A stretch of 64,000 nt of DNA from Paenibacillus_D tarimensis_A (GCA_041281825.1 CP166298.1:1-64000), one strand, 5' to 3'. Numbered from the stretch's first letter, positions 8,700-17,270 are shown. Notes: generated by a model not told the origin, from the sequence alone. Made by a program: numbers and translations.

Positions 8700-9515
8700 G
8701 TGAAAGAACAATTTACACGTTTATTCGGACTTGGAGATAAGGTTGTTCAAGATGAAGTGAAACAACTGCCGGTTAACGAGATTGACCCTAGTCCATATCA
8801 GCCAAGAACAATATTTGATGATGACCGGATTGATGAACTATGTCAAACCATCAAAACACATGGCATTATTCAACCTATCGTAGTTCGGATTCGTAATGAT
8901 CGATATGAAATCATTGCAGGCGAACGGCGGTATCGTGCCGTCAAAAAACTCGGACTAGAAACAATTCCTGGAATCATTCGCGATTTCAATGATTCACAAG
9001 CGGCCTCAATTGCATTAATCGAAAATTTGCAACGTGAGGGGCTTACGGCAATTGAAGAAGCAGTTGCTTATCAAAAGCTGATCGATCTTCATAATCTGAC
9101 CCAGGAAAGCTTGGCGCAACGATTAGGGAAAAGCCAATCTACTATAGCGAATAAGATCAGATTATTGAATCTTGGTGAATCAGTTAAAGAAGCGTTGATA
9201 GAGCGTAAAATCACTGAAAGGCACGCTAGAGCGTTATTGGCCTTGGACAGTGATGAGCTTCAACAGAAGGTATTAGAAGACGTTATCTCCAAAGAGTTAA
9301 ATGTAAAACAAACGGAAGCGCGTGTGGCATTTTACAAAGAAGCTACCAAATTGAAAAAAGCGAAGAGGACTTCTTTTACTAAAGATGTCCGTTTGGCCCT
9401 AAATACAATTAGGCAATCGATTGAAATGGTCTCCGGATCCGGATTGAAAATAAAAACGGATGAAAAAGACAACGAAGATCATTACGAAATCGTTATTCGA
9501 ATCCCAAAACGTTAA
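8700..9515 (+). CDS. noc: Nucleoid occlusion protein Noc (ParB-family)
   Basis: ParB-like CTPase that binds NBS sites and the membrane and keeps division away from the nucleoid. With start GTG 8700 (GGGTGG 8 bases upstream) the protein begins MKEQFTRLFGLGDK, the amphipathic helix typical of Noc. The ParB core has YQPRTIFDDDRIDEL, the GERRYRA motif (GERRxRA CTP box) and ENLQRE, followed by an HTH (ESLAQRLGKSQSTIANKIRLL) at about 130-150. A longer GTG start at 8688 is possible. It sits between rsmG and parA as in Bacillus, and is a paralogue of parB downstream. Confidence 0.92.
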   Translation: MKEQFTRLFGLGDKVVQDEVKQLPVNEIDPSPYQPRTIFDDDRIDELCQTIKTHGIIQPIVVRIRNDRYEIIAGERRYRAVKKLGLETIPGIIRDFNDSQAASIALIENLQREGLTAIEEAVAYQKLIDLHNLTQESLAQRLGKSQSTIANKIRLLNLGESVKEALIERKITERHARALLALDSDELQQKVLEDVISKELNVKQTEARVAFYKEATKLKKAKRTSFTKDVRLALNTIRQSIEMVSGSGLKIKTDEKDNEDHYEIVIRIPKR

Positions 9516-9629
9516 ATCAAAACATGGGAATAAGCGGGCATATCACGCCGTCCTTGTCAGGGCGGCTAATCTCTTTTAACACACATGCCATGACTTTCAT
9601 AGTTTTCAATAATATTGAGGTGAACCGGG

Positions 9630-10403
9630 TTGTCCAAGATTATTGCAATAACAAACCAAAAGGGCGGAGTAGGCAAGACGACTACATCCGTTAATTTAGG
9701 TGCCTCTCTGGCTTCGTTGGGGAGAAAGGTGCTGCTTGTTGATATCGATCCACAAGGAAATACAACAAGCGGGATAGGCATAAATAAGGCGGATGTTGCG
9801 AACTGTATATATGATGTGCTAATTAATGATGTACATCCTAAAGAAGCGATGGTAGAAACGAATATTCCGGGATTAACGCTAATCCCGGCAACGATCCAGC
9901 TTGCCGGCGCCGAAATCGAGCTTGTTCCTACCATATCGAGAGAAGTTCGTTTAAAAAAATCACTACATCAAGTTAGACATATGTTTGACTATATTCTTAT
10001 TGATTGTCCGCCGTCGTTAGGGATATTGACGATCAATTCATTAACGGCTTCTGATTCGGTCATCATTCCGATTCAATGTGAGTTTTACGCGCTGGAAGGG
10101 TTAAGTCAATTGTTGAATACGGTCCGGCTTGTACAGAAACATTTAAACACCTCGCTGCAAATTGAAGGGGTGTTATTAACAATGTTTGACGCACGTACTA
10201 ACCTTGGAATTCAGGTCATTGAAGAGGTGAAAAAGTATTTTCAACAGAAAGTGTACCAAACCATTATCCCAAGAAATGTGCGTTTAAGCGAGGCTCCTTC
10301 TCATGGTCAATCGATCATCACGTATGATCCAAGATCCAAGGGGGCCGAGGTTTATCTCGAACTTGCAAAGGAAGTGATAACGTATGAGCAAGCGGCTAGG
10401 TAG
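9630..10403 (+). CDS. parA: Chromosome partitioning ATPase ParA (Soj)
   Basis: Walker-type ATPase that works with ParB in origin segregation and regulates DnaA. The 257 residues show the deviant Walker A KGGVGKTT at 11-18, switch I DIDPQGN and DCPPSLG, all as in Soj. The start is TTG 9630, supported by GAGGTG 7 bases before it. The 3' end overlaps parB by 20 bases, implying coupled translation. Confidence 0.97.
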   Translation: MSKIIAITNQKGGVGKTTTSVNLGASLASLGRKVLLVDIDPQGNTTSGIGINKADVANCIYDVLINDVHPKEAMVETNIPGLTLIPATIQLAGAEIELVPTISREVRLKKSLHQVRHMFDYILIDCPPSLGILTINSLTASDSVIIPIQCEFYALEGLSQLLNTVRLVQKHLNTSLQIEGVLLTMFDARTNLGIQVIEEVKKYFQQKVYQTIIPRNVRLSEAPSHGQSIITYDPRSKGAEVYLELAKEVITYEQAAR

Positions 10404-11232
10404 AGGTCTGGATGCACTCATTCCATCGTTATCTGTCAATGACGATGATAAAGTTATTGAAATCTCATTGTCGCAATTAAGGCCGAATCCGTATCAACCA
10501 CGCAAAAATTTCGATGATGATTCCATTAAAGAACTGGCCGAATCGATTAAACAGCATGGCGTAATCCAACCGATCATCGTTAGAAGCGTACTAAAGGGTT
10601 ATGAGATTATTGCAGGCGAAAGACGCTTTCGTGCGTCGGGTTTAATTGGAGCAGCAACGATTCCGGCTGTCGTTCGTTCGTTTTCGGATCAACAGGTAAT
10701 GGAAATCGCGCTGATCGAAAATTTACAACGCGAGGATCTTAATGCGATAGAAATCGCGGTTGCTTATCAAGCAATTATGGATAAATTTAATTTAACACAA
10801 GAAGAACTTTCCTTAAAAGTAGGGAAGTCCCGTTCACATATAGCTAATTTCCTTCGATTGTTAACGCTGCCGTCGGAAATTAAGGAAAATGTTTCACGTG
10901 GAACATTATCTATGGGTCATGCAAGAGCCTTAGTAGGAGTAAAAGAAGAATCGGTACGGAATGAGTTAGCCCGATTGAGTATAGAACAGGAGTGGAGCGT
11001 CAGGGAACTCGAGGAAGCGATTCAGAAGCTGGATCAGAAAGGCAAGGAAACGCAAAAGTCGAAAGCAAAGAAAAAAGACCCTTATATCGAGCATATCGAA
11101 GAAACATTGCGGGAACGATTTAAAACCACGGTAAAGGTGAAACAGCAGAAAGATAAAGGCCGAATTGAGCTAATGTATTATAACAAACAGGACCTGGAGA
11201 GGCTGTTGGAACTACTGGAGCAATTGGCATAA
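10384..11232 (+). CDS. parB: Chromosome partitioning protein ParB (Spo0J)
   Basis: CTP-dependent DNA clamp that loads at parS and spreads, recruiting SMC. The 282 residues start MSKRLGRGLDALIPS (the ParA-activating N-terminus), then YQPRKNFDDDSIKEL, the GERRFRA CTP motif, ENLQRED, the HTH with GKSRSHIANFLRLL, and a charged C-terminal dimer domain. AAGGAAGTG precedes ATG 10384. The gene contains its own parS site, as in B. subtilis. Confidence 0.97.
   Translation: MSKRLGRGLDALIPSLSVNDDDKVIEISLSQLRPNPYQPRKNFDDDSIKELAESIKQHGVIQPIIVRSVLKGYEIIAGERRFRASGLIGAATIPAVVRSFSDQQVMEIALIENLQREDLNAIEIAVAYQAIMDKFNLTQEELSLKVGKSRSHIANFLRLLTLPSEIKENVSRGTLSMGHARALVGVKEESVRNELARLSIEQEWSVRELEEAIQKLDQKGKETQKSKAKKKDPYIEHIEETLRERFKTTVKVKQQKDKGRIELMYYNKQDLERLLELLEQLA
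10890..10905. promoter_or_regulatory. parS: parS centromere site 2 inside parB
   Basis: TGTTTCACGTGGAACA matches the parS consensus and lies within the parB coding region, as the spo0J-internal site does in B. subtilis. Confidence 0.93.
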
Positions 11233-11247
11233 AGTGGCTGTACAACG

Positions 11248-11301
11248 ATAGCATACCGAGTGTTTTCTTTCCCGAGGAAAGACTAAACTAAGGTATGCTA
11301 T
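11248..11301. other. Two-tier inverted repeat after parB
   Basis: ATAGCATACC (11248-11257) pairs perfectly with GGTATGCTAT (11292-11301). Inside the loop TCTTTCC (11266-11272) pairs with GGAAAGA (11276-11282). No T run follows, so this is either an unusual terminator or a regulatory site for the aminotransferase gene 55 bases downstream. Confidence 0.5.
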
Positions 11302-11355
11302 TATTGTGCTTTACAGATGTAAAAATATCGAGGGTTGTAACGGAGAGTGATTGAT

Positions 11356-12519
11356 ATGCTGGAAAAACCGGTTATCTATTTAGATCATGCTGCAACGTCA
11401 TGGCCCAAACCTCAGCAAGTGCTGGATGCGGTGGTTGATGCAATGAAGCATGCAGCAGCAAATCCGGGCCGAGGAAGTCACCAAATGGCAGTAAAAGCAA
11501 GCAGGGTGCTGTTTGATACACGGAAGAGGCTGGCAAAGCTTTTTGGCGTAAAAAATCCAAACGATATTTCATTTGCTCTTAATACGACAGCTGCGTTAAA
11601 TCTCGCCATTAAAGGTTATGTTAAACCTGGAGATCATGTCATCGCAACATCTGTAGAGCATAATTCAGTGCGAAGACCGCTCGAATATTTGAAAAATAAA
11701 ATTGGTATTCAAGTAACGTATGTGGAGACCGATCGAAAGGGCGATCTTAATCCAAAGGATGTTGAGTATGCTTGCCAATCCAATACTTCCCTGGTCATCG
11801 TTAATCAAAGCTCCAACTTACTCGGTAGTATTGTAGCTGTTGATCAAGTAAGTGAAGTGACAAGAAAAAAAGGGATAAAACTGCTTGTAGATGCGGCTCA
11901 GAGTGCAGGAGTGATCGACATCGATGTGGAACGGATGGGGATCGATATGCTGGCGTTTCCCGGGCACAAAGGATTGCTGGGTCCCCAGGGGACCGGAGGG
12001 TTATATGTTCATCCGGATATCGACCTGGAACCTCATCAGCATGGAGGCACAGGGAGTCAATCTGAGGCAGCGGACCAACCGAGTATACGACCGGACCGCT
12101 ACGAAGCCGGAACGCCAAATACGCCCGGTCTGGCTGGTCTGAAAGCGGGGGTGGAATATATACTGAATGAGTCGGTTGAAAAAATCCATACTAAAGAATG
12201 GACTTTAACGCAGCGGATGATGGACGGGTTGTTGGCCATTGACGGAATATCGATACTGGGTCCGGATATAGGGCAACAGCGCACGGGCATCGTCACATTC
12301 GTAACAGAACATGTGGATCCTTCAGAATTGGCATTCATATTAGATCAGCATTATGGAATTGCCGTGCGAAGCGGATTTCATTGTACCCCGCTGGCGCATC
12401 ATGCTGCCGGAACGGTTAAGACCGGTGCTGTGCGTGCAAGTGTGGGCTGCTTTACAACGGAGGAGGAAGCGGACTCGCTGGTTCATGCGGTTAAGGAAAT
12501 CATGGGGCATTACACGTAA
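11356..12519 (+). CDS. Cysteine desulfurase family protein (class V aminotransferase)
   Basis: PLP enzyme of the NifS/SufS-like group that takes sulfur from cysteine. The 387 residues show IYLDHAATSWPKP at the N-terminus, the PLP lysine in FPGHKGLLGPQGTG (around residues 200-212), and the catalytic-cysteine region RSGFHCTPLAHHAAGT near the C-terminus. ATG 11356 is preferred over GTG 11347 because GGAGAG lies 8 bases before it. In Bacillota this gene often lies between parB and a DUF4446 gene, as here. Its sulfur acceptor is not known; the small DUF3343 gene nearby is a possible partner. Confidence 0.9.
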   Translation: MLEKPVIYLDHAATSWPKPQQVLDAVVDAMKHAAANPGRGSHQMAVKASRVLFDTRKRLAKLFGVKNPNDISFALNTTAALNLAIKGYVKPGDHVIATSVEHNSVRRPLEYLKNKIGIQVTYVETDRKGDLNPKDVEYACQSNTSLVIVNQSSNLLGSIVAVDQVSEVTRKKGIKLLVDAAQSAGVIDIDVERMGIDMLAFPGHKGLLGPQGTGGLYVHPDIDLEPHQHGGTGSQSEAADQPSIRPDRYEAGTPNTPGLAGLKAGVEYILNESVEKIHTKEWTLTQRMMDGLLAIDGISILGPDIGQQRTGIVTFVTEHVDPSELAFILDQHYGIAVRSGFHCTPLAHHAAGTVKTGAVRASVGCFTTEEEADSLVHAVKEIMGHYT

Positions 12520-12554
12520 TAAATGATCGTGTGTCTTGGGGGAGAAGAGAGAAA

Positions 12555-13046
12555 ATGAATGAAGTCGTGTTTGGTCCGATGGAGCTGGCTTTAACCGGTG
12601 TTGGATTGATGACAGTAATCTTATTTATATGGCTTATCGCTCTTACCCGGAAGCTGGGCCGGATTCGAAAAGCTTATCATGAAATGATGGGTGAAACCGG
12701 AATATCCGGTTTGGAACAAATCATTGTTGAGTTGCAGGAAGCAAAGGAAAACAACCGGAAACAGCTGGAACTGCATAGCCGCCAATTGGCTCAGTTGTTC
12801 GAAGGGCAGAAGGTGACGAACAGCCGGGTCGGTATCCATCGGTATAATGCTTTTGCGGAGCAGGGCAGCGATATGAGCTTTTCTCTTGCAATTGTTAATG
12901 AATTAAAGGATGGGGTTGTCATTACCGGGCTCCACAGCAGATCTGAAACGTATGTGTATGCGAAGCCGTTAAAGGAAGGCGAGTCCAGCTACGCTCTCTC
13001 ACCGGAAGAACGTAAAGCGATCAATCTTGCGTCACAGCAGGTCTAA
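12555..13046 (+). CDS. DUF4446 family membrane-anchored protein
   Basis: Function unknown. The 163 residues have one N-terminal membrane segment (about 8-30, VGLMTVILFIWLIAL), a helical, probably coiled-coil stretch (about 30-90), and a compact C-terminal domain with FSLAIVNELKDGVVITGLHSR, typical of DUF4446. ATG 12555 starts MNEVVFG; a GAGAAGAGAG tract precedes it. Its 3' end overlaps the convergent yyaC gene by 26 bases. Confidence 0.82.
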   Translation: MNEVVFGPMELALTGVGLMTVILFIWLIALTRKLGRIRKAYHEMMGETGISGLEQIIVELQEAKENNRKQLELHSRQLAQLFEGQKVTNSRVGIHRYNAFAEQGSDMSFSLAIVNELKDGVVITGLHSRSETYVYAKPLKEGESSYALSPEERKAINLASQQV

Positions 13047-13611
13047 CAGGCTGTTGAACAGCCAATATAGCGTGAAAAAGACTGAAAGCAATAATATCCG
13101 ACATTTGCATAACAAGATGCAGCCTCGTATTCTGGAGAACAAAATATTCCATAAATCCGCCGACGTTGACAATGCCCGTAATATGAATATCGCCGACAGG
13201 CGGGAGCTCTTTATTAACGCCGGCGCCCGGACGAACAGGCCCGTCACCGAGCTGAATACAGCCGACGCTGGCAACTTGTCCAAGACAGGCGTCAATGCCG
13301 ACGATAAAAGGGTTTACGAGCTCGCGATGGATTTGTTCCATTGTTTCTTCCAGATTCATTGCATGTACTGGATATTCCAAAGTTCCGTATAGGTTGAAAG
13401 CATTGCTGCGGTGTTTGCTGAGCGACGTGCCGACGAGGGGACCGAGGGAATCACCGGTTGAACGATCGGTACCGATACAGACGATGGCAATGCGCCGCTC
13501 GGAAGGGATGTCACGTAGAAAGTTTATTAATTCATGGATAAGAACACCGTTTACGTTCGGTTCGGTGCAGGAAATTTTTAAAGGTTTATCTTTGAATGAT
13601 AAAAGTTTCAT
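13021..13611 (-). CDS. yyaC: Spore protease YyaC (DUF1256 family)
   Basis: GPR-like putative cysteine or aspartic protease linked to sporulation. The 196 residues contain IVCIGTDRSTGDSLGPLVGT, VGIDACLGQ and the glycine-rich RPGAGVNKELPPVGDIHITGIVN, the signatures of the family. It reads against its neighbours and overlaps the end of the DUF4446 gene tail to tail. It supports the view that the host makes endospores. Confidence 0.92.
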   Translation of the reverse strand: MKLLSFKDKPLKISCTEPNVNGVLIHELINFLRDIPSERRIAIVCIGTDRSTGDSLGPLVGTSLSKHRSNAFNLYGTLEYPVHAMNLEETMEQIHRELVNPFIVGIDACLGQVASVGCIQLGDGPVRPGAGVNKELPPVGDIHITGIVNVGGFMEYFVLQNTRLHLVMQMSDIIAFSLFHAILAVQQPVRPAVTQD

Positions 13612-13710
13612 AGAATCCCCTCCGGCGGAAAATGTAATACTAGTATATGGACATCACGGCCATTTTATACTTTGACTGGCATATTAATTATGATTAGTGG
13701 AGGATATGAA

Positions 13711-13950
13711 ATGCTTATTGCATTTGATTCGACGCAGCAGGCTCTGCGCGCTGAAATGCTGCTGGAGTATGCGGAAATCGAGATCGATATTTGTCCGACA
13801 CCGAAGGAAATCACGGCGGGTTGTGCATTGTCTATTGAGTTTCCCGATGGCGACAAAGAAACGGTTAAGGAAGTCATACATTCGGAAAAGGTAGAGATTC
13901 GGGGGATCTTTAAAAAAATAGCAGATGGTTATGAAATGATAGAATTATAG
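13711..13950 (+). CDS. DUF3343 family small protein
   Basis: Small acidic protein of 79 residues (MLIAFDSTQQALRAEMLLEY...), of the DUF3343 type sometimes called putative Se/S carrier-like. The fold would be ferredoxin-like with ICPTPKEITAGCALS carrying the conserved Cys-Pro-x-Pro and Gly-Cys elements. ATG 13711 follows GTGGAGG by 7 bases. Its nearness to a cysteine desulfurase-like enzyme suggests, but does not prove, a sulfur-transfer role. Confidence 0.8.
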   Translation: MLIAFDSTQQALRAEMLLEYAEIEIDICPTPKEITAGCALSIEFPDGDKETVKEVIHSEKVEIRGIFKKIADGYEMIEL

Positions 13951-13994
13951 GAATAATAGAAATAGGAAAGGGAAGAGTAGAGGAGGGGTTTGAA

Positions 13995-14864
13995 TTGGAG
14001 ACTATGAAGGAACAATTTATGGATTGGATAACCGATGGTCAGATGTGGATCAATGTCGGGATCTCGGCCGTTCGAATCATCGCGATTCTGATTGCAGCCA
14101 GAGTGACAATATTGATTTTACATAAGATGATTGACCATACGGTTACCGAAAGGGAGTCAAACCGGTTATCCATACAAACCAGAAGGATGCGAACGGTCGG
14201 TAAGCTGCTGAAAAATATTGCTTCTTACGTCATTTATTTTGTCGGCCTGATGCTCATTTTATCCGAGTTCCATATTTCATTGGGACCATTGCTTGCAGGT
14301 GCCGGAGTCATCGGATTGGCGATCGGTTTTGGAGCGCAAAGTCTCGTGAAGGATGTCATTACCGGATTCTTTATTGTTATTGAAGATCAATTTGCGGTTG
14401 GAGATGTTATCCAGAGCGGCAATTTTAAAGGAACGGTAGAAATCATCGGGCTTCGCTCGACCCGCCTTAAGAGCTGGACCGGGGAAGTGCATATTATTCC
14501 GAATGGGATGATTAATGAAGTAACCAATTTCTCGATCAACAATTCATTGGCCGTCGTAGATATATCAATCGCTTATGAAGAAGACATTCAGAAGGCGGAA
14601 GAAGTCATTCAGGGAGCGGTCATGAAAATAGAAGACGAACAATTGATACAAGTGCCGGAAGTGTTAGGCGTACAGATGTTGGGCGCTTCCGAAGTCGTCA
14701 TTCGAATTGTTGCGGAATGCCGGCCGAATACGCATATGGCGGTAGCCAGAAAGCTGAATGCCGAATTGAAAAACGCGCTCGATAAGAATGGGATCGAAAT
14801 CCCGTATCCGAAGCTGGTTACGTATTACCGGAATGAGCAAGGGGGAATGAAAAGTGGAGCGTAA
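13995..14864 (+). CDS. Small-conductance mechanosensitive channel, MscS family
   Basis: Membrane channel that opens on hypo-osmotic stress. The 289 residues have three predicted membrane segments (about 20-45, 65-90, 95-120). The pore helix is in GPLLAGAGVIGLAIGFGAQSLVKDVITGFFI, the MscS signature, and is followed by the beta domain VGDVIQSGNFKGTVEIIGLRSTRL. TTG 13995 is chosen because AGGAGGGG lies 6 bases upstream. The 3' end overlaps the DUF951 gene by 11 bases. Confidence 0.92.
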   Translation: METMKEQFMDWITDGQMWINVGISAVRIIAILIAARVTILILHKMIDHTVTERESNRLSIQTRRMRTVGKLLKNIASYVIYFVGLMLILSEFHISLGPLLAGAGVIGLAIGFGAQSLVKDVITGFFIVIEDQFAVGDVIQSGNFKGTVEIIGLRSTRLKSWTGEVHIIPNGMINEVTNFSINNSLAVVDISIAYEEDIQKAEEVIQGAVMKIEDEQLIQVPEVLGVQMLGASEVVIRIVAECRPNTHMAVARKLNAELKNALDKNGIEIPYPKLVTYYRNEQGGMKSGA

Positions 14865-15084
14865 ACATTTCGAGCTGGGTGATATCGTCATGATGAAGAA
14901 GCCTCATCCCTGCGGTACGAATGAAATGGAAATTATCCGGATGGGGATGGATATTCGAATTAAATGCGTCGGATGTAAGCACAGTATACTGATTCCGAGG
15001 GCAAAATTTGAGAAAAGCATGAAGAAGGTTTTGCGTTCCGCAGAAGCTTCAACTATGCAAAACGATACGCGATTAAACGAATGA
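14854..15084 (+). CDS. DUF951 family protein (YyzM-like)
   Basis: Short protein of 76 residues with the core FELGDIVMMKKPHPCGTNEMEIIRMGMDIRIKCVGCKHSILIPR. The Cys in HPCG and the CVGC pair are the conserved features of DUF951. GTG 14854 overlaps the end of mscS, with an AGGGGG tract upstream. In relatives this gene sits between mscS and ychF; here ychF is not found and a tRNA follows. Confidence 0.88.
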   Translation: MERKHFELGDIVMMKKPHPCGTNEMEIIRMGMDIRIKCVGCKHSILIPRAKFEKSMKKVLRSAEASTMQNDTRLNE

Positions 15085-15162
15085 AAATTCTGACAATAAG
15101 CGATAAAAATTCAGCTTGCAACGAAGGAATCCATGTGATAAAATGATCTTCGTTGCGGAAAT

Positions 15163-15253
15163 GGAAAGGTACCCAAGTGGTCCAAGGGGGCTGACTCGAA
15201 ATCAGCTAGGCGTCATCAGGCGTGCGTGGGTTCGAATCCCACCCTTTCCGCCA
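15163..15253 (+). tRNA. tRNA-Ser (anticodon CGA)
   Basis: 91 nt including the encoded CCA. The acceptor stem GGAAAGG pairs with CCTTTCC; the anticodon loop CTCGAAA gives anticodon CGA at 15197-15199 (reads UCG). A long class II variable arm (about 15207-15224) precedes the T arm GTGGGTTCGAATCCCAC. All are features of tRNA-Ser. Confidence 0.97.
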
Positions 15254-15268
15254 TACATACAAAGACAA

Positions 15269-15299
15269 ATGCGGCTCTGGAGAAGAGCGGCATTTTTTT
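15269..15299 (+). terminator. Terminator after tRNA-Ser
   Basis: ATGCGGCTCT (15269-15278) pairs, with one mismatch, with AGAGCGGCAT (15284-15293), followed by seven T. Confidence 0.8.
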
Positions 15300-15424
15300 A
15301 TGTTCGAAAAAGCGTACCATACCACAAAAAGCGTTGAAGAATGAAAATCACTTTGATCGATTATAATATGTGTGAAATAAATATCATAAATTGCAAGACA
15401 TAAAATGAGCAGGGGATGTTTTTT

Positions 15425-16138
15425 TTGAAAGCGATAAAAATCATACTATTTCTGATAGGTTCATTTATTGCTGTAGTTCTATTAACAATAGTCATTGCAT
15501 TGGTAATCGGCATGATTCAAGAAAAGGTATTCGTGCCTCAAGATTATCTCATGTGGATTTTTAAATATCCATTTTCCAGGTTCGTATTCGTTTATGAACT
15601 TTATTTTGCAATAGCGGTTTTCTATACTTACTCTAAGTATTTTAGTGAAAAGGGTTCATCTTACAATTGGACGAATAGCTCTAAAATCAAAAGATATAAA
15701 AAATTAATAATCACAACTTTTGTAACGTTGAATTTAGTCTTGTTTTACATGATCATTACTGCCGTTACCGTAATAACAAGCAATAAGATTATCGATCACT
15801 CGTTTCTTTCCCCTCAGGGCAGAGAATACAGTTACACCGATGTAGTAAAGATCAATTCAGGAGTGCACGGTAAGAATAGGTGGTGGATGAATTCATCTTT
15901 TACGCACGCTAAGGGCGATTTCTTTTACCTGATCGAACTAAACGACGGAACAAGAATCGATCTGGCTGAAAGCGGCGGGACAAAACAGGATGACCCCCGA
16001 TTTATCCTTGAAGAACTTGATAAAACATTGGTAAACATGGGCATTCCAAAACAATCGAGTATGGAAAATTTTCAATATATAAATTTAGGGGAAATTTATA
16101 AGGAAAAAATACGGAACATCTTGGAGAATGTAAATTAA
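15425..16138 (+). CDS. Hypothetical membrane protein
   Basis: I do not recognise this 237-residue protein. It has three hydrophobic segments (about 5-27, 45-70 and 95-118), then a soluble C-terminal half with a PH-like appearance (YTDVVKINSGVH ... FFYLIELNDGTRIDLAESGG) that could be a small beta-rich sensor domain. The start is TTG 15425 with AGGGG 9 bases upstream, or ATG 15416 with poor spacing. It is AT-richer than its neighbours and lies just after the tRNA-Ser, in a stretch that looks acquired. A strong terminator follows. Confidence 0.75.
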   Translation: MKAIKIILFLIGSFIAVVLLTIVIALVIGMIQEKVFVPQDYLMWIFKYPFSRFVFVYELYFAIAVFYTYSKYFSEKGSSYNWTNSSKIKRYKKLIITTFVTLNLVLFYMIITAVTVITSNKIIDHSFLSPQGREYSYTDVVKINSGVHGKNRWWMNSSFTHAKGDFFYLIELNDGTRIDLAESGGTKQDDPRFILEELDKTLVNMGIPKQSSMENFQYINLGEIYKEKIRNILENVN

Positions 16139-16161
16139 ATCATTGGCCCTCATCAATGAAT

Positions 16162-16187
16162 AAAAAGGACTCTCGCGAGTCCTTTTC
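16162..16187 (+). terminator. Terminator after the membrane protein gene
   Basis: AAAAGGACTC pairs perfectly with GAGTCCTTTT around TCGC. It is symmetric, so it can act in both directions. Confidence 0.85.
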
Positions 16188-16435
16188 GACGGTGGTTAGT
16201 TTGGAACGAGTCGTCATATCGCACTACAAGCAACTTAGAAACATGAGTCCATCGCAGTTATACGATGAGCATGTGTTGCAGACAAAGTGTCTTTGGCACA
16301 TCCCTCCGCTTCTATGCTGAGTGGAAATCTTCCTCTTGCGGTTGTTGCTCCACACGGTTCAACGGAACCACACCTCTCTTTACACCGTCGATGTTATGAT
16401 GCCCCGGAACATGCCGCATTATTCACGGGATTGAA
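16188..16435. other. Non-coding stretch, no gene assigned
   Basis: I see no supported reading frame. A short hairpin GGTTC/GAACC lies near 16360-16373. It may be decayed mobile DNA, but I cannot name a source. Confidence 0.3.
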
Positions 16436-16615
16436 TTACTTCATTCGTTTCCATTTCCGGTTATGATTCGAGGTTTCGGGAAACCTTTCTCCTTTGCGGA
16501 GCGACACTTTCTTAGGTTTCTCAATACCCATATGGAAAGCACGTTCTCCGATTTCAATATAAACGCCGTCGTTAGGCGCTTTGTCTCCTTGTTCAAACTC
16601 AGACCATTCACCCAT
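16436..16615 (-). CDS. YjzC-like small protein
   Basis: A 59-residue protein starting MGEWSEFEQGDKAPNDGVYI, continuing with EIGERAF and ending with KGERFPETSNHNRKWKRMK. The KAPNDGVY-EIGE block and the later KGERFPETSNHNRKW segment are the signature of the B. subtilis YjzC family, whose function is unknown. The start ATG at 16613-16615 is preceded by a near-ideal AAGGAGGTAATACG. It reads against its neighbours in the accessory patch between tRNA-Ser and rpsF. Confidence 0.85.
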   Translation of the reverse strand: MGEWSEFEQGDKAPNDGVYIEIGERAFHMGIEKPKKVSLRKGERFPETSNHNRKWKRMK

Positions 16616-16633
16616 CGTATTACCTCCTTACAT

Positions 16634-16748
16634 AGGGATCTTTGAGCGGAGCTCAAAGTCTCTCCGCTTTAAAGGGATCTTTGAGCGGAGCCCAAAGTCT
16701 CTCCGCTTTAAAGGGATCTTTGTGCGAGCTCAAAGTGTCTCCGCTTCA
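16634..16748. repeat. 39-bp tandem repeat, three units
   Basis: Units start at 16634, 16673 and 16712 with AGGGATCTTTGAGCGGAG and end near TCTCTCCGCTTTAA. The first two differ by very few bases; the third has changes in the middle. Each unit can fold as TTTGAGC-gga-GCTCAAA. One further, shorter copy lies at 35707-35739. The array sits between the yjzC-like gene and a small CxxC reading frame. Confidence 0.9.
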
Positions 16749-16764
16749 CCATACGCGGTACATG

Positions 16765-16899
16765 ATGTCTATTGCATGTGTAGTTTGTGCGGATGGATCG
16801 GGGAGCATTAGTAACAGATATTGTATGATCTGCTCGGACCTGCTTAAGTTAACACCTGTCAAAAAAGATGAAACACTTGTCAGACAACGGTTGATTTGA
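16765..16899 (+). CDS. Possible small zinc-ribbon-like protein
   Basis: A 44-residue frame starting MSIACVVCADGSGSISNRYC with two Cys-x-x-Cys pairs (CVVC and CMIC), a spacing that could bind zinc. There is no convincing ribosome site before the ATG codons at 16762/16765, and the frame follows a tandem repeat. It could be a real small gene or chance; I give it low weight. Confidence 0.3.
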   Translation: MSIACVVCADGSGSISNRYCMICSDLLKLTPVKKDETLVRQRLI

Positions 16900-16915
16900 T
16901 ATAGTAATTAGGTAT

Positions 16916-16957
16916 GCGAGTTAGCTCTCGCTCCTTGCTCCTTTGCTTTAAAGGGGC
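16916..16957 (+). promoter_or_regulatory. Structured leader of rpsF (possible S6:S18 site)
   Basis: Two adjacent hairpins precede rpsF: GCGAG/CTCGC (16916-16931) and GCTCCTTT/AAAGGGGC (16937-16957), the latter followed by CCG. A conserved S6:S18-binding leader with an exposed CCG is known in rpsF operons of many bacteria. The match here is by position and general shape only. Confidence 0.35.
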
Positions 16958-16985
16958 CGTTTAGTCCAAGAGGAGGTGAAAAGAT

Positions 16986-17270
16986 ATGCGCAAATATGAA
17001 GTGATGTACATTATTCGTCCTGAAGCTGAGCAGGAGGCTGTTCAAGCAATCGTCGAAAAATTCGAAGGCATCATCAACAGCGGCGGTGAGGTTACCAAAA
17101 CCGACCTGATGGGAAAACGTCGTCTTGCGTATGAGATCAACAAACATCGTGACGGGATTTATGTCCTGGTCCATTTCAACGCGACTCCTGAAGTTGTGAA
17201 TGAACTTGACCGTGTCATTAAGATTTCGGATGATATTATCCGTTACCTGATCGTTAAAGATGTTGCTTAA
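16986..17270 (+). CDS. rpsF: 30S ribosomal protein S6
   Basis: 94-residue ribosomal protein of the 30S platform, partner of S18. It starts MRKYEVMYIIRPEAE and contains GKRRLAYEINKHRDGIYVLVHF, both characteristic. ATG 16986 follows AGAGGAGGTG. It leads the rpsF-ssb-rpsR operon, which ends at a terminator after rpsR. The usual upstream neighbour ychF is not present. Confidence 0.98.
   Translation: MRKYEVMYIIRPEAEQEAVQAIVEKFEGIINSGGEVTKTDLMGKRRLAYEINKHRDGIYVLVHFNATPEVVNELDRVIKISDDIIRYLIVKDVA

Noticed and set aside
9566..9934. Reverse-strand open frame over parA
   Set aside because: Shadow of the parA reading frame, no ribosome site and no motif.
11924..12142. Alternative frame within the aminotransferase gene
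   Set aside because: Fully covered by the aminotransferase frame, which carries the PLP lysine and cysteine motifs.
16634..16748. CRISPR array
   Set aside because: Three units are directly adjacent without spacers; it is a plain tandem repeat.
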